Below are positions 24,792 through 34,242 of a stretch of 64,000 nt of DNA, one piece after another. Source of the DNA: Bosea sp. (in: a-proteobacteria) (GTDB lineage: Bacteria > Pseudomonadota > Alphaproteobacteria > Rhizobiales > Beijerinckiaceae); NCBI RefSeq assembly GCF_023953965.1, contig NZ_JAMLIX010000002.1:1281501-1345500 (forward strand), written 5' to 3'. Position numbers and translations under genes: made by a program. Each line of letters opens with the position of its first letter. Within the stretch, counting starts at the first letter, position 1. Below the pieces are notes generated by a model. That model saw only the letters and a program-made list of their open reading frames with translations, was not told the origin of the DNA and did not search any database.

Positions 24792-27700
24792 ATGAACCTC
24801 GCCACCTGGCTCAAGATCGCCGCGATCCTGATCGGCGCGCTCGCCCTGTCCGCGCTGATCTGGTTCGGCGGCCCCTTCGTCGCCTTCGGCGAGGTCCGCC
24901 CGTTCGAATCCTTCTGGGTCCGCCTGCCCATCGTCCTGCTGCTGATGCTCGGCGCGCTCGGCTGGATCGCCCTCATCGTCATCCGCCGCCGCAGGGCCAC
25001 CGCCGCGTTGACCGAGGCGCTGGAGAAGGAGGAGACCACCGGCGACGGCGCGGCGCTGTCCAGCGCGATGAAGGACGCGCTCGCCACGCTGAAGAGCGCG
25101 CGCGGCAAGAGCGGCGATTATCTCTATGACCTGCCCTGGTACGTCATCATCGGCCCGCCCGGCGCCGGCAAGACCACGGCGCTGGTCAATTCCGGGCTCA
25201 AGTTCCCGCTGGCGCGCGGATCGACGCCCGCCGCCGTCGCCGGCTCCGGCGGGACGCGTTACTGCGACTGGTGGTTCGCCGAGGATGCGGTGCTGATCGA
25301 CACCGCCGGCCGCTACACCACGCAGGATACCGACGCCAAGGCCGAGAAGGCGAGCTGGCTCTCCTTCCTCGACCTGCTCAAGACCAACCGCCCGCGCCAG
25401 CCGATCAACGGCGTCCTCGTCGCGATCAGCGTCGAGGACCTGCTGACCTCGAGCCCTGAGGAGATCGCCGCCCATGCCGATGCGATCCGCGCCCGCCTGC
25501 TCGAACTGCACGAGCGGCTGAAGGTCGACTTCCCCGTCTATGCGGTCTTCACCAAGGCCGACCTGATCGCCGGCTTCAACGAGTTCTTCGGCGCGCTGAC
25601 CGAGCCGCAGCGGCGCATGGTCTGGGGCCACACCTTCCAGACCGCCGACAAGACCCGCAACATGATCGGCGACGTGCCGCCGGAATACGACGCGCTGATC
25701 GAGCGGCTGAACGAGCGCCTGCCCGATCGCCTCCAGGACGAGCACAACCCGACCTCGCGCGCCCAGATCTTCGGCTTCCCGAGCCAGATGGCGACGCTGA
25801 AGCGCTCCATCGTCGATTTCCTCACCCGCGTCTTCGAGCCGACGCGCTACCATGCCAACGCCACGCTGCGCGGCTTCTACTTCACCTCCGGCACCCAGGA
25901 AGGCACGCCGATCGACCAGCTGATCGGCGCGCTCTCGCGCAATTTCGGCTCCGACCATGCCGGCGCCGCCTCCTTCTCCGGCAAGGGCAAGAGCTATTTC
26001 CTGACCGAGCTGATCCAGAAGGTGGTGATCGGCGAATCCGGCTGGGTCTCGACCGATCTCGGCGCCGCCCGCCGCACCACCGCGCTCCGCGTCACGGGCT
26101 TCGCCGCGGTCGCGCTCGCGGCGCTCGCCGCGCTCGGCCTGTGGTGGACGAGCTTCTCGCGCAACAGCGACCTGATCACCGCGACCAATTACGGCCTCTC
26201 CGATTATCGCAGCGCCGCCGCGCCGGTCCTGCAGGAGACCACGATCTCAGACCGCAATTTCAGCCGCATCCTGCCGCTGCTGCACAAGCTCAGGAACATG
26301 CCGGCCGGCTACGCCACCAGGGCCGAACCGACGCCGATGCTCGCCGGCTTCGGCTTGAGCCAGCGCGATCGCCTGCAGAACGCCACCGAGATCACCTACC
26401 AGCAGGCGCTGGAGCGGATGCTGCGCCCGCGCATCATCTTCCGGCTGGAGGAGCAGCTCGAGCAGAACGCCAACAATCCCGGCTTCGTCTACGAGGCGCT
26501 CAAGGTCTACATGATGGTCGGCGGCCAGGCGAAGATGGACCGCGACCTCGTCACCTCCTGGATGCGGCTCGACTGGGCCGAGAACCTTTTCCCCGGCCCC
26601 GCCAACGCCAAGGGCCGCGAGGCGCTGGAGGAACATCTTTCCGCCATGCTCGACCTCGACGAGGGCGACAGCGAACCGATGGTCAAGCTCAACCAGTCGC
26701 TGATCGAGCAGAGCCAGCGCACCTTGCGCCGCCTCAGCATCGCCGAGCGCGCCTATGAGCTGCTGCGCACGCAGTCGCGCTCCGAGAGTCAGAAGGACTG
26801 GGTCGTCTCGCAGCGCGGCGGCTCGGATGTGCGCCTCGTCTTCGAGGGCGTGACGGGCGAGGACCTCGACCAGATCCGCGTGCCCTATTTCTATACCTAT
26901 GACGGCTTCCAGAACGCCTTCATCGCCCGCCTCGGCGACATCGGCGACCAGATCGAGCGCGAGCGCTGGGTGCTCGGCGAGAATCTCGACCAGCAGGCGA
27001 TCACGGCGCAATACGCCACGCTCTTCCCCGACCTGATGAAGCTCTACAGCCGCGACTTCGTCGGCACCTGGCAGAAGACGCTGAAGCGCCTGAAGCTGAG
27101 GCCGCTGAACGCCGACAAGCCGCGCTACGTCGCGCTGAGCGCGATCAGCGCCGCGACCTCCCCCTTCAAGCAGGTGCTGGAATCGCTGCGCGACGAGACG
27201 CAGCTCACCAGGGAGCGCCCCGACGCCAGGAAGGCGGCAACGCAGGCGGCGACCCAGGCCGTGGCGCAGGCCGCCGCCGACACCCTCGCCCGCCGCGCCA
27301 GCAACGCGCTCTCCCGGCTCGGCGCCAATCTCCCGCTGGCGGCGCCGGGCGTCGACCGCATCCTTTCCGGCGGCGGCACCGATGCCGTGCTCGGCGCCGA
27401 TATCGAGGCGCAGTTCAAGCCTTTCCACGTCCTGGTCGACGGCGATCTCGGCCGCCGCCCGGTCGACCAGCTCCTCCAGACCTTCTCCGAGATCAACCAG
27501 AACCTCGCCACCGCTGCGACCAACCCGGCCCAGTCGGCGGCGGCCAACGCCGCGCTCGTGCCGCTGATCGCGACGCTGCGCGCCAATTCCTCGCGCTATC
27601 CCGCCCCCTTCGACGGCATGATCGTCCAGGCGGTCAACGATTTCGAGGGCGACGCCACGGGCGCGACGGTCGCGCTGCTCAGGCAGGCGCTGGCCGAGCA

Positions 27701-28430
27701 GGTGACGGGCGTCTGCAACGAGATCGTCACTAACCGCTACCCCTTCACCAAGGCGAGCGCGCGCGACGTGCCGCTCGCCGATTTCGCCCGGTTGTTCGCG
27801 CCCGGCCAGATCATGGACAAGTTCTACAAGGAGCGGCTGGAGCCCTTCGTCGACACCTCCAAGCCGCAATGGAGCTGGCGCGTCGACAGCCGCGTGGCGC
27901 GCGCGCTCTCGCCGACGACGCTGCGCGAGTTCCAGCGCGCCGGAGAGATCAAGGACGCCTTCTTCCCGACCGGCGGCAACCTGCCCTCCTTCCAGATGGT
28001 GGTGACGCCGACCGCGCTCTCGGCCGATGCCTCGAGCGCCAAGCTCGAGATCAACGGCTTCACCGTGACGAGCCAGCAGGGCGTCAACACGCCGAGCCCG
28101 GTGATGTGGCCGGGCGGCGGCGTCGGCAGGACGGCGGTGACGCTGACGCTGGGCGGCGGCAATGCGTCCGGCGGCATGTTCGGCGGCGGCTTCTTCTCCT
28201 CGGGCTCATCGGGCGGCGCGCAGGGCGAGGCCAAGCTCTTCGAGAAGGACGGCACCTGGTCCTTCTTCCGCCTACTCGATGCCGGCTCGGTCCTGAAGCA
28301 GGGCGACAATGTCGGCTTCACGCTCAATGCCGGGGGCCGGCAGGTCGGCTATTCCTTCGGCGTCGGCTCGCTAAAGAACCCGCTGATCCTGCCGGCGCTG
28401 CGGGAAATCCGCTGCCCTTCGGGAATCTGA
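24792..28430 (+). CDS. tssM: T6SS membrane-complex protein TssM
   Basis: A 1212-residue IcmF-family inner-membrane protein, the transenvelope pillar of the T6SS. There are two N-terminal transmembrane helices (about 3-22 and 37-57), a cytoplasmic GTPase-like domain with an intact Walker A GPPGAGKTTALVNSG near residue 120 and VLIDTAGRYTTQD, a third helix near 435-455, and a long periplasmic region. The C-terminus (ITSQQGVN-like strands to LPALREIRCPSGI) normally contacts TssJ, which is missing here. The ribosome site AGGAGG is well placed before the ATG at 24792. Confidence 0.97.
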   Translation: MNLATWLKIAAILIGALALSALIWFGGPFVAFGEVRPFESFWVRLPIVLLLMLGALGWIALIVIRRRRATAALTEALEKEETTGDGAALSSAMKDALATLKSARGKSGDYLYDLPWYVIIGPPGAGKTTALVNSGLKFPLARGSTPAAVAGSGGTRYCDWWFAEDAVLIDTAGRYTTQDTDAKAEKASWLSFLDLLKTNRPRQPINGVLVAISVEDLLTSSPEEIAAHADAIRARLLELHERLKVDFPVYAVFTKADLIAGFNEFFGALTEPQRRMVWGHTFQTADKTRNMIGDVPPEYDALIERLNERLPDRLQDEHNPTSRAQIFGFPSQMATLKRSIVDFLTRVFEPTRYHANATLRGFYFTSGTQEGTPIDQLIGALSRNFGSDHAGAASFSGKGKSYFLTELIQKVVIGESGWVSTDLGAARRTTALRVTGFAAVALAALAALGLWWTSFSRNSDLITATNYGLSDYRSAAAPVLQETTISDRNFSRILPLLHKLRNMPAGYATRAEPTPMLAGFGLSQRDRLQNATEITYQQALERMLRPRIIFRLEEQLEQNANNPGFVYEALKVYMMVGGQAKMDRDLVTSWMRLDWAENLFPGPANAKGREALEEHLSAMLDLDEGDSEPMVKLNQSLIEQSQRTLRRLSIAERAYELLRTQSRSESQKDWVVSQRGGSDVRLVFEGVTGEDLDQIRVPYFYTYDGFQNAFIARLGDIGDQIERERWVLGENLDQQAITAQYATLFPDLMKLYSRDFVGTWQKTLKRLKLRPLNADKPRYVALSAISAATSPFKQVLESLRDETQLTRERPDARKAATQAATQAVAQAAADTLARRASNALSRLGANLPLAAPGVDRILSGGGTDAVLGADIEAQFKPFHVLVDGDLGRRPVDQLLQTFSEINQNLATAATNPAQSAAANAALVPLIATLRANSSRYPAPFDGMIVQAVNDFEGDATGATVALLRQALAEQVTGVCNEIVTNRYPFTKASARDVPLADFARLFAPGQIMDKFYKERLEPFVDTSKPQWSWRVDSRVARALSPTTLREFQRAGEIKDAFFPTGGNLPSFQMVVTPTALSADASSAKLEINGFTVTSQQGVNTPSPVMWPGGGVGRTAVTLTLGGGNASGGMFGGGFFSSGSSGGAQGEAKLFEKDGTWSFFRLLDAGSVLKQGDNVGFTLNAGGRQVGYSFGVGSLKNPLILPALREIRCPSGI

Positions 28431-28433
28431 GCC

Positions 28434-29141
28434 TTGGCCTGCGGCCTCTTCGGCAAGCTCCCCGCCAAGCGCGACTTCATCGCGCTGAACGCTCCCACGG
28501 GCTTCCTCGGGACTTACGAGAAATGGCTGCAGGGCGGGCTGACCGCGAGCCGGCTTGCGCTCGGCGAGAGCTGGCAGGGCGCCTATCTCAGCGCCCCGAT
28601 CTGGCGCTTCTGGCTCGGCGGCGCCCATGGCGGGCAGACGGTCGCGGGTGCCTTCATGCCCTCCGTCGACGGCGTCGGCCGCTATTTCCCGCTGACCGTC
28701 TTCGCCGCCGCGGGGCCGGGAACGGCGATCCCGCCGCCGGAGCTCGATCCGCAGGACCGCTGGTTCGAGGCGATCGAGGATTTCCTGCTGCATGCGCTGG
28801 AGCCTGAAGCGAGCTACGAGGCGGTGGCGCAGCGCCTTGCAGCCCTGCCCGTCCCCAACGACCATCACCTCGCCGCGCCGCCGCGCGACATGGTGCGCCT
28901 CTCCGACGGCACCATCGTCAGCGCCGCGACGGCCGCGGGCTTCCCCGAGCGGCTGGCGGCGCTGCGCGTCGAGGACCATGCCCGCGCCTATGCCCATGCC
29001 TCGTATCTGTGGACGATCGGCGGCCCGAATTTCGAGCCGCTCGCGCTGACCGGCCAGGCCCTGCCCGACCCCTATCTCTTCGCCGGCCTGCTCACCGGCC
29101 GGTTCGACGGCCATCTCGCGCCCGCACGCGCCGGGTCATGA
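28434..29141 (+). CDS. tagF: T6SS regulator TagF
   Basis: A 235-residue TagF/ImpM protein, a post-translational repressor of T6SS that can sequester the FHA protein. The N-terminus CGLFGKLPAKRDFIAL and APIWRFWLGGAHGGQTVAGA are family hallmarks. It must start at a TTG codon (28434), three bases after the tssM stop, since the conserved Cys-Gly-Leu sequence begins two codons later and no ATG precedes it. Inefficient TTG initiation with coupling to tssM would keep TagF scarce. In other bacteria TagF and PppA can be fused; here they are adjacent. Confidence 0.92.
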   Translation: MACGLFGKLPAKRDFIALNAPTGFLGTYEKWLQGGLTASRLALGESWQGAYLSAPIWRFWLGGAHGGQTVAGAFMPSVDGVGRYFPLTVFAAAGPGTAIPPPELDPQDRWFEAIEDFLLHALEPEASYEAVAQRLAALPVPNDHHLAAPPRDMVRLSDGTIVSAATAAGFPERLAALRVEDHARAYAHASYLWTIGGPNFEPLALTGQALPDPYLFAGLLTGRFDGHLAPARAGS

Positions 29142-29151
29142 GGGCGATGCC

Positions 29152-29946
29152 ATGAACGACGCCCCGAACCCGGGCCCAGGTTTCGAGACCGGCTGCATCA
29201 GCCACACCGGCAAGGTCCGCAAGGCCAACGAGGACAATTTTCTGCTGCGCCCCGAGATCGGGCTCTGGGCGGTGGCGGACGGCATGGGCGGGCACGAGAA
29301 CGGCGCGCTCGCCAGCGCGACGGTGGTCGCGGCGCTGGAGGCGGTCGAGGCGGCGGGCTCCGCCCCGGACCTCCTCGCCATGCTGGAAGGCAGCGTGCTC
29401 AAGGCCAATGCGGAACTGCGCGCCGAGATCGACCGGCGCGGCGCGACCATGGGCGCGACGCTGGTCTGCCTCCTGATCCACCGGCGCCATTTCGCCTGCC
29501 TCTGGTCGGGCGACAGCCGCGTCTACCTGATCCGGGGCGGGCGCATCGTCCAGGTCTCGCGCGACCATACCGAGGTGCAGGACATGGTCGATCGCGGGCT
29601 GCTCACGCCCGAGGAGGCGAAACGCTCGCCGCGCCGCCACGTCATCACCCATGCGATCGGCGCCCATGAGACGCCGGAGCTCGACCTCGAGAACGGCGAG
29701 ATCGCCGATGGCGACGCCTTCCTGCTCTGCTCGGACGGGCTGACCGAGCATGTCGTCGAGAGCGAGATCCTGGCGGCGGTCGAGGCCGGCGGCGCCCAGG
29801 CCGCCTGCGACGCCCTGCTCGCGCTGACGCTGGAACGCGGCGCGCGCGACAACGTCACCGTCGTCGTGGTGCGCTATCGACAGGGGGCGAGCGAAAGGAC
29901 ACGCTGGATGCCGAACCGGCCCGAGCGAGGGAGCAGCACGCCATGA
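29152..29946 (+). CDS. pppA: T6SS PP2C-type Ser/Thr phosphatase PppA
   Basis: A 264-residue PPM/PP2C phosphatase. It has the metal-binding motifs GKVRKANEDNFLL and WAVADGMGGHENG near the N-terminus, GDSRVYLIRGGRI in the middle, and LLCSDGLTEHV plus ARDNVTVVVVRY near the C-terminus, with all acidic ligands in place. It counteracts PpkA phosphorylation of T6SS targets. The gene is 10 bp after tagF and overlaps ppkA by ATGA. Confidence 0.95.
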   Translation: MNDAPNPGPGFETGCISHTGKVRKANEDNFLLRPEIGLWAVADGMGGHENGALASATVVAALEAVEAAGSAPDLLAMLEGSVLKANAELRAEIDRRGATMGATLVCLLIHRRHFACLWSGDSRVYLIRGGRIVQVSRDHTEVQDMVDRGLLTPEEAKRSPRRHVITHAIGAHETPELDLENGEIADGDAFLLCSDGLTEHVVESEILAAVEAGGAQAACDALLALTLERGARDNVTVVVVRYRQGASERTRWMPNRPERGSSTP

Positions 29947-32063
29947 GCGACGACCCGGAGCGCACCGTCTTCGCCCCGCGCGGCAACGCCCGCATCGGCA
30001 CGACGCTGAACGGCATCTACGAGATCGAGAGCCTGATCGCGGTCGGCGGCATGGGCGAGGTCTACAAGGGCCGCGCGATCCAGACGGGCGATGCCGTGGC
30101 GATCAAGATGATCCGCCCCGACATGGCCCGCGACGAGGCGGCGCTCGCCCTGTTCCGGCGCGAGGCCGCGGCGCTCCACAACCTCTATAACGAGGCGATC
30201 GTCCGCTACTACGTCTTCACCATCGATCCGGTCAGCGAGGCGCCCTATCTCGCGATGGAGTTCGTCGACGGCCAGCCCTTGTCCGAACGCATCGCGCAGC
30301 GCCCGCTGACGGTCGAGGAGGCGAACATCCTGCGCCAGCGCGTGGGGCCGGGCCTGCACGCCGCCCACCGGCTCGGCATCATCCACCGCGACATCTCGCC
30401 CGACAACATCATCCTGCCGGGCGGCGACCCCGCCCGCGCCAAGATCATCGATTTCGGCATCGCCCGCTCCAGCATCCTCGGCGAGGGCACGGTGATCGGC
30501 TCCGGCTTCGCCGGGAAATACAACTATGTCTCGCCCGAGCAGCTCGGCCTCTATGGCGGCGAGGTCAGCGGCCGCTCGGACATGTATTCCTTCGCGCTCG
30601 TGCTGGCGCAGGCGCTGACCGGCCGCGCCATCGACATGGGCGGCTCCCAGGCCGACATCCTCGACAAGCGCCGCCGCCTGCCCGATCTCTCCGGCGTCGA
30701 CGCCGCCTTGCGCCCGCTGATCGCGCGGATGCTCGCCCCCGATCCGAACGACCGCCCCGCCGACATGACCGAGGTCGCGACCTGGGAGCCGCCCGCGCCG
30801 GGCCGGAAGGCCACCGGCAAGGCAGCCCCGAAGAAATCCGGGCGCTCTCCCCTGCCGCTCGTCGCCGGCATCGCCGCGCTCGCCCTGATCGCGGGCGGGG
30901 GCTTCTATGCCTGGACGACCCTCAGTGGGAGCCAGGCCCCGCAAAGCGCGACCAGCGAGCCGCCGCCGCTCGCCGAACAGCCCACCACGGCGCCCGTCAC
31001 GGAGGCGAAGGCCCCGCCGGTCCTGGCCGAAACGCCGGCGGCGGCACCCCCGCCTCAGCTCACCGAGGCCCCGGCGCAAGCCTCCGCTCCGGCGGCACCG
31101 GCCCCGCCCGTCGAGACGGCGCCCGTCACGCCCGTGACCCCGCTCCCGGCACAGACCCCCATTGCGCTGCCGCCCGTCGCGCCACCGCAAACCGCGCAGC
31201 CACAGACGCCGCCGCAACCCCAGCCAAAGCCTCAGCAGCAATCCCAGCCTACGGCCGCCGCCTCGGGGCCGCAGGTCGCGATCAATGTCGAGCCGCCGGC
31301 GCAGCAACCGTCCGCCGCGCCGCCCCCGGCCATCGAGACGAAGCCGGAGCCGCCCCCTGTCGCGGTCGCGCCCCAGCCGCCCCCGAGCCAGCTCCCCGCG
31401 CCGACGCCGCAGCCCGCCGTCGTCGCCCCGGAGCCCGAGCCGCGCACGCCCGCCGAGCGGATCGAGCGCTATGTCCGCGACTATGACGGCGGCCCCTGCT
31501 TCTTCCTCTGGCCGCTCGAGATCGGCGACCGCAAGGCGACGCTGGAGGGCTTCGGCAGCACGTCTGCGCCCTTCGTCGCCTTCGACACAGCCTTCAAGGC
31601 CGCACATGGCTTCGAGGCGCAGATCCAGTTGCGGCCGATGACCGAGGCGCAATGCCCGATGGTCGAGTTCCTGCGCCGGCCCGGCATCGGCATCGACCGC
31701 AGCCCGCGCATCCAGATCGGCGCCTTCAACATGAAGAGCGGCGAGATCCTGAACGGCACGGTCGAGGCGACCGGCGGCAGGAACCTCGACATCGTGCTGA
31801 TCGGCGACGACGGCCTGGTCTACAACCTCGCAAGCTTCATGAAGCGCGAGGGCGACAAGGTGACCTTCAACCTCAAGCTCGAATCGACCGGCGGCGCCGC
31901 CCGCCCGCAGACCGTGCTGGCGCTGGTCACGCAGGAGCCGCTGCCGGCGCTGTCGGGACCCAACCCCGCCCCGGCGAGCGAGTTCTTCGCCAATCTCAAG
32001 CTCGACCTCGCCCGCCAGACCGGCAAGCTCGGCTTAGGCATCAAGTATTTCCGGATCGAGTAG
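29943..32063 (+). CDS. ppkA: T6SS membrane Ser/Thr kinase PpkA
   Basis: A 706-residue Hanks-type kinase. The cytoplasmic domain (about 20-280) has the glycine loop VGGMGEVYKG, VAIKMIRPDM with the ATP lysine, the catalytic IHRDISPDNII, KIIDFGIARS and a VSPEQLG substrate loop. One transmembrane helix (about 304-324) is followed by a long proline/alanine-rich periplasmic linker (about 330-500) and a C-terminal globular domain starting ERIERYVRDYDGGPCFFLW. The periplasmic domain is of unknown ligand and may sense envelope state. It ends the right T6SS operon, convergent with the next gene at an 11-bp distance. Confidence 0.95.
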   Translation: MSDDPERTVFAPRGNARIGTTLNGIYEIESLIAVGGMGEVYKGRAIQTGDAVAIKMIRPDMARDEAALALFRREAAALHNLYNEAIVRYYVFTIDPVSEAPYLAMEFVDGQPLSERIAQRPLTVEEANILRQRVGPGLHAAHRLGIIHRDISPDNIILPGGDPARAKIIDFGIARSSILGEGTVIGSGFAGKYNYVSPEQLGLYGGEVSGRSDMYSFALVLAQALTGRAIDMGGSQADILDKRRRLPDLSGVDAALRPLIARMLAPDPNDRPADMTEVATWEPPAPGRKATGKAAPKKSGRSPLPLVAGIAALALIAGGGFYAWTTLSGSQAPQSATSEPPPLAEQPTTAPVTEAKAPPVLAETPAAAPPPQLTEAPAQASAPAAPAPPVETAPVTPVTPLPAQTPIALPPVAPPQTAQPQTPPQPQPKPQQQSQPTAAASGPQVAINVEPPAQQPSAAPPPAIETKPEPPPVAVAPQPPPSQLPAPTPQPAVVAPEPEPRTPAERIERYVRDYDGGPCFFLWPLEIGDRKATLEGFGSTSAPFVAFDTAFKAAHGFEAQIQLRPMTEAQCPMVEFLRRPGIGIDRSPRIQIGAFNMKSGEILNGTVEATGGRNLDIVLIGDDGLVYNLASFMKREGDKVTFNLKLESTGGAARPQTVLALVTQEPLPALSGPNPAPASEFFANLKLDLARQTGKLGLGIKYFRIE

Positions 32064-32074
32064 ACGCGCGCCCC

Positions 32075-32353
32075 TCAATCCTCCCGGTAGAGCACGCCCC
32101 ATTCGTCCTGCCAGACGCCGGCCTTGTCCTCGACCACGATCGGCGCCCTGATCTCGTTGGCGAGGCGGATCGCGGTGCGGAAGGCGTCCTTTGCCTGAAG
32201 CTCGTCGCTGACGAAATCGTTGACCAGATGGCCGGCGGCGAGATCGGCCGGGCAGAGCACGCGCCCGAAGGCTTCTCCGCCGCGCTCGCTGAGGCTGAGC
32301 GTGATCGCGTCCGCCTGCGGTTCGTCGACCTGCTCGAAACGGTTGGCCGGCAT
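32075..32353 (-). CDS. Small unknown protein downstream of the transglycosylase fusion
   Basis: A 92-residue acidic soluble protein, not recognised. It includes LSERGGEAFGRVLCPADLAA, FRTAIRLANEIRAPIVVED and a Trp/Asp-rich tail (VWQDEWGVLYRED). A clear AAAGGAGAAAG ribosome site precedes the ATG at 32353, which supports it as a real gene despite its size. It is the third gene of the minus-strand set with the lytic transglycosylase fusion (56 bp upstream) and the methyltransferase. Confidence 0.7.
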   Translation of the reverse strand: MPANRFEQVDEPQADAITLSLSERGGEAFGRVLCPADLAAGHLVNDFVSDELQAKDAFRTAIRLANEIRAPIVVEDKAGVWQDEWGVLYRED

Positions 32354-32409
32354 GGGCTTTCTCCTTTCGGTGCTCCCCTGGAGCGGATGCCCGCGCGCGG
32401 GCGACATCG

Positions 32410-34176
32410 TCATTTCTTCGGTTGCGGCCGGGCGATGCCGGGGCCCTGGCCGGGCCTGACCACGCTGTAGCGGTCGAGCCTCACCTTGATCATGTCGTTG
32501 AACTTCTTGTGGACCTCGGAGACCGAGAGCACCTTGGTCTCGCCGCCGGCATCGGCATAGAAGATCGGGCGGTTGGCCTGGGCGGGCTTGGGCAGAAGCT
32601 CGGCCGCCTTCACGCCGGGCTGCTCCTCCATGGTCTCGATGAAGGTCTGCGCCGCATCGGGGCCGAGGAAGTGGATCAGGTAGATCTCGCCGCCGGTGAG
32701 ATGGCGCCCCAGCGCCCGCTCCAGCCTCAGCGTGTCGCGCTTGAGCATCTCCGCCGCCAGCAGCGCCGAGATATAGGGCTCGCGCCGCATGTCGAGGATG
32801 CGCTGGCGCTGGGCGGCGTCGCCGACCACGAACTGCCGGCCGGACTTGCCGATCAGCTTCGCCTCGGCGGCCAGCCCATGCTTCGTCCCGAACTCGTAGA
32901 TCACGCCGAGCCAGGTCTGCTCGATGAACTGGTAGAGCCCGGTCGCCGAGGAGGTCTGCGCCTTCACCGCCGTCGAGAACGAGGATTCCTTGTCGGCCAC
33001 CGCCATCAGGAGCGTCGGATCGGCCCCGACGACCTTGCTCGCCCGCACGATCGTATCGACCAGGTGGCGGCGAATCTTGATCGGCCCGAAGGTCAGGACC
33101 TGGTCGGGATCGCCGCTGGAGATCATCGGCGGCGGCTGCGGCGCGCCGCTCGGCGAGACCGGCCCGGCCGGCGGCCCGCTCTGCATCTTCGGCGGCACCA
33201 GGAGGATGTTGGACGGCAGTTGAAGCTGGTTGACCGGCACCTGCTGGCTCGGCGCCTCCTCCTGCGGCTTGATCGCGGCGAGCGAAGGATCGTTGTCGAG
33301 CGCGAACTGGGCCGCCTGCCGCGCCCCCTCCAGATCCTGCTCGACCGAGGACAGGATCAGCGAGGGCCGGGCCGGCGCCGCCTTCAGCGCCGGCGCCTCG
33401 ACCTCCGCGACCTCGATCCCGCGCACCGGCTCCGGCCTGTCCTGCTGCTGGAGCCGGGCATAGGCGAGGCCGAGCACCGCCGCCGTCACGCAGGCGACAC
33501 CGGCCGCCACGAGCGCGATCGCCCGGCCTGCGGAGGAAGCCTTCTTCGGCCGCTTCTCGGGCGCCTCGGCCGCATCCGGAGCTTCCGTGGCAGGCTTTCG
33601 CGAGGCCGCCTGCGGTGACGCCGCCGGAACGGGCGCCGCGGCGACCGGCCGCGTGGGCGCGGCGGGAGGAGATGGCGCCGCCCTGTTCGCAGCCACGGGA
33701 GCAGGCGGCGGGGCGCGGAGCGGCACGGGAACGGGATCGGCCGCCGGCACAGGAGCGGCTTCCGATTTCCCCGTCACGAGCCTCCTGAGCCCTTCGAGCC
33801 AGCCGGCATCGCCCTTGCCGGCGAGCGCCGTCAATTCGTCGACGAGGCGCTGCGCCGTCAGTTGCGGCACATGCGCCTCGCGGGTGATGACGCCGACCGC
33901 CCCCTTGCCCGGCTGCTCCGTGAGCGTCTTCAGCGCGTAGAACCACAGCTGCAGCGGCGTGCGCCGGCTTTCCAGCGGCGTCCCGGCGGCGGGATGGATC
34001 ATGTAGTTGCAATGCTCGCAGGCGAAGCCGCGCAGCTTCGGGCGCGGCTCGAACGCGGCCTGCCGGCCGCAGGCGGGGCAGGTCAGGCTCGTTCCGCCAT
34101 GGCGCAGGCGCATCAGCGCGGCGAGGCAAGCCTCCTCCGGAAACAGCGCCTGGAATTGCCGGAAGCGCTCGCTCAT
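32410..34176 (-). CDS. Transposase-type zinc ribbon fused through a membrane helix to a lytic transglycosylase-like domain
   Basis: A 588-residue chimera. Residues 8-115 resemble the N-terminal zinc ribbon of IS1595/ISXO2-type transposases: LFPEEACLAALMRLRHGG, CPAC at 33-36, CEHC at 53-56, and a TPLQLWFYALKTLTE helix plus a helix-turn-helix-like end. No transposase catalytic domain follows. A Pro/Ala-rich linker, a transmembrane helix near 219-240 and another linker lead to an SLT-like domain (about 380-560): LMAVADKESSFSTAV with the likely catalytic Glu near 395, and SSATGLYQFIEQTWL. Predicted topology puts the ribbon in the cytoplasm and the SLT domain in the periplasm. Adjacent T6SS genes suggest it opens peptidoglycan for TssM/TssL insertion; this is inference. 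The ATG at 34176 is chosen over upstream Arg-rich sequence. Confidence 0.85.
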   Translation of the reverse strand: MSERFRQFQALFPEEACLAALMRLRHGGTSLTCPACGRQAAFEPRPKLRGFACEHCNYMIHPAAGTPLESRRTPLQLWFYALKTLTEQPGKGAVGVITREAHVPQLTAQRLVDELTALAGKGDAGWLEGLRRLVTGKSEAAPVPAADPVPVPLRAPPPAPVAANRAAPSPPAAPTRPVAAAPVPAASPQAASRKPATEAPDAAEAPEKRPKKASSAGRAIALVAAGVACVTAAVLGLAYARLQQQDRPEPVRGIEVAEVEAPALKAAPARPSLILSSVEQDLEGARQAAQFALDNDPSLAAIKPQEEAPSQQVPVNQLQLPSNILLVPPKMQSGPPAGPVSPSGAPQPPPMISSGDPDQVLTFGPIKIRRHLVDTIVRASKVVGADPTLLMAVADKESSFSTAVKAQTSSATGLYQFIEQTWLGVIYEFGTKHGLAAEAKLIGKSGRQFVVGDAAQRQRILDMRREPYISALLAAEMLKRDTLRLERALGRHLTGGEIYLIHFLGPDAAQTFIETMEEQPGVKAAELLPKPAQANRPIFYADAGGETKVLSVSEVHKKFNDMIKVRLDRYSVVRPGQGPGIARPQPKK

Positions 34177-34242
34177 TCCGCTGGCCCGCGCTCCATCGTT
34201 TCCTGCCGCAAGGTTACGCCTCCCACGGGCGCCCGACAATCG

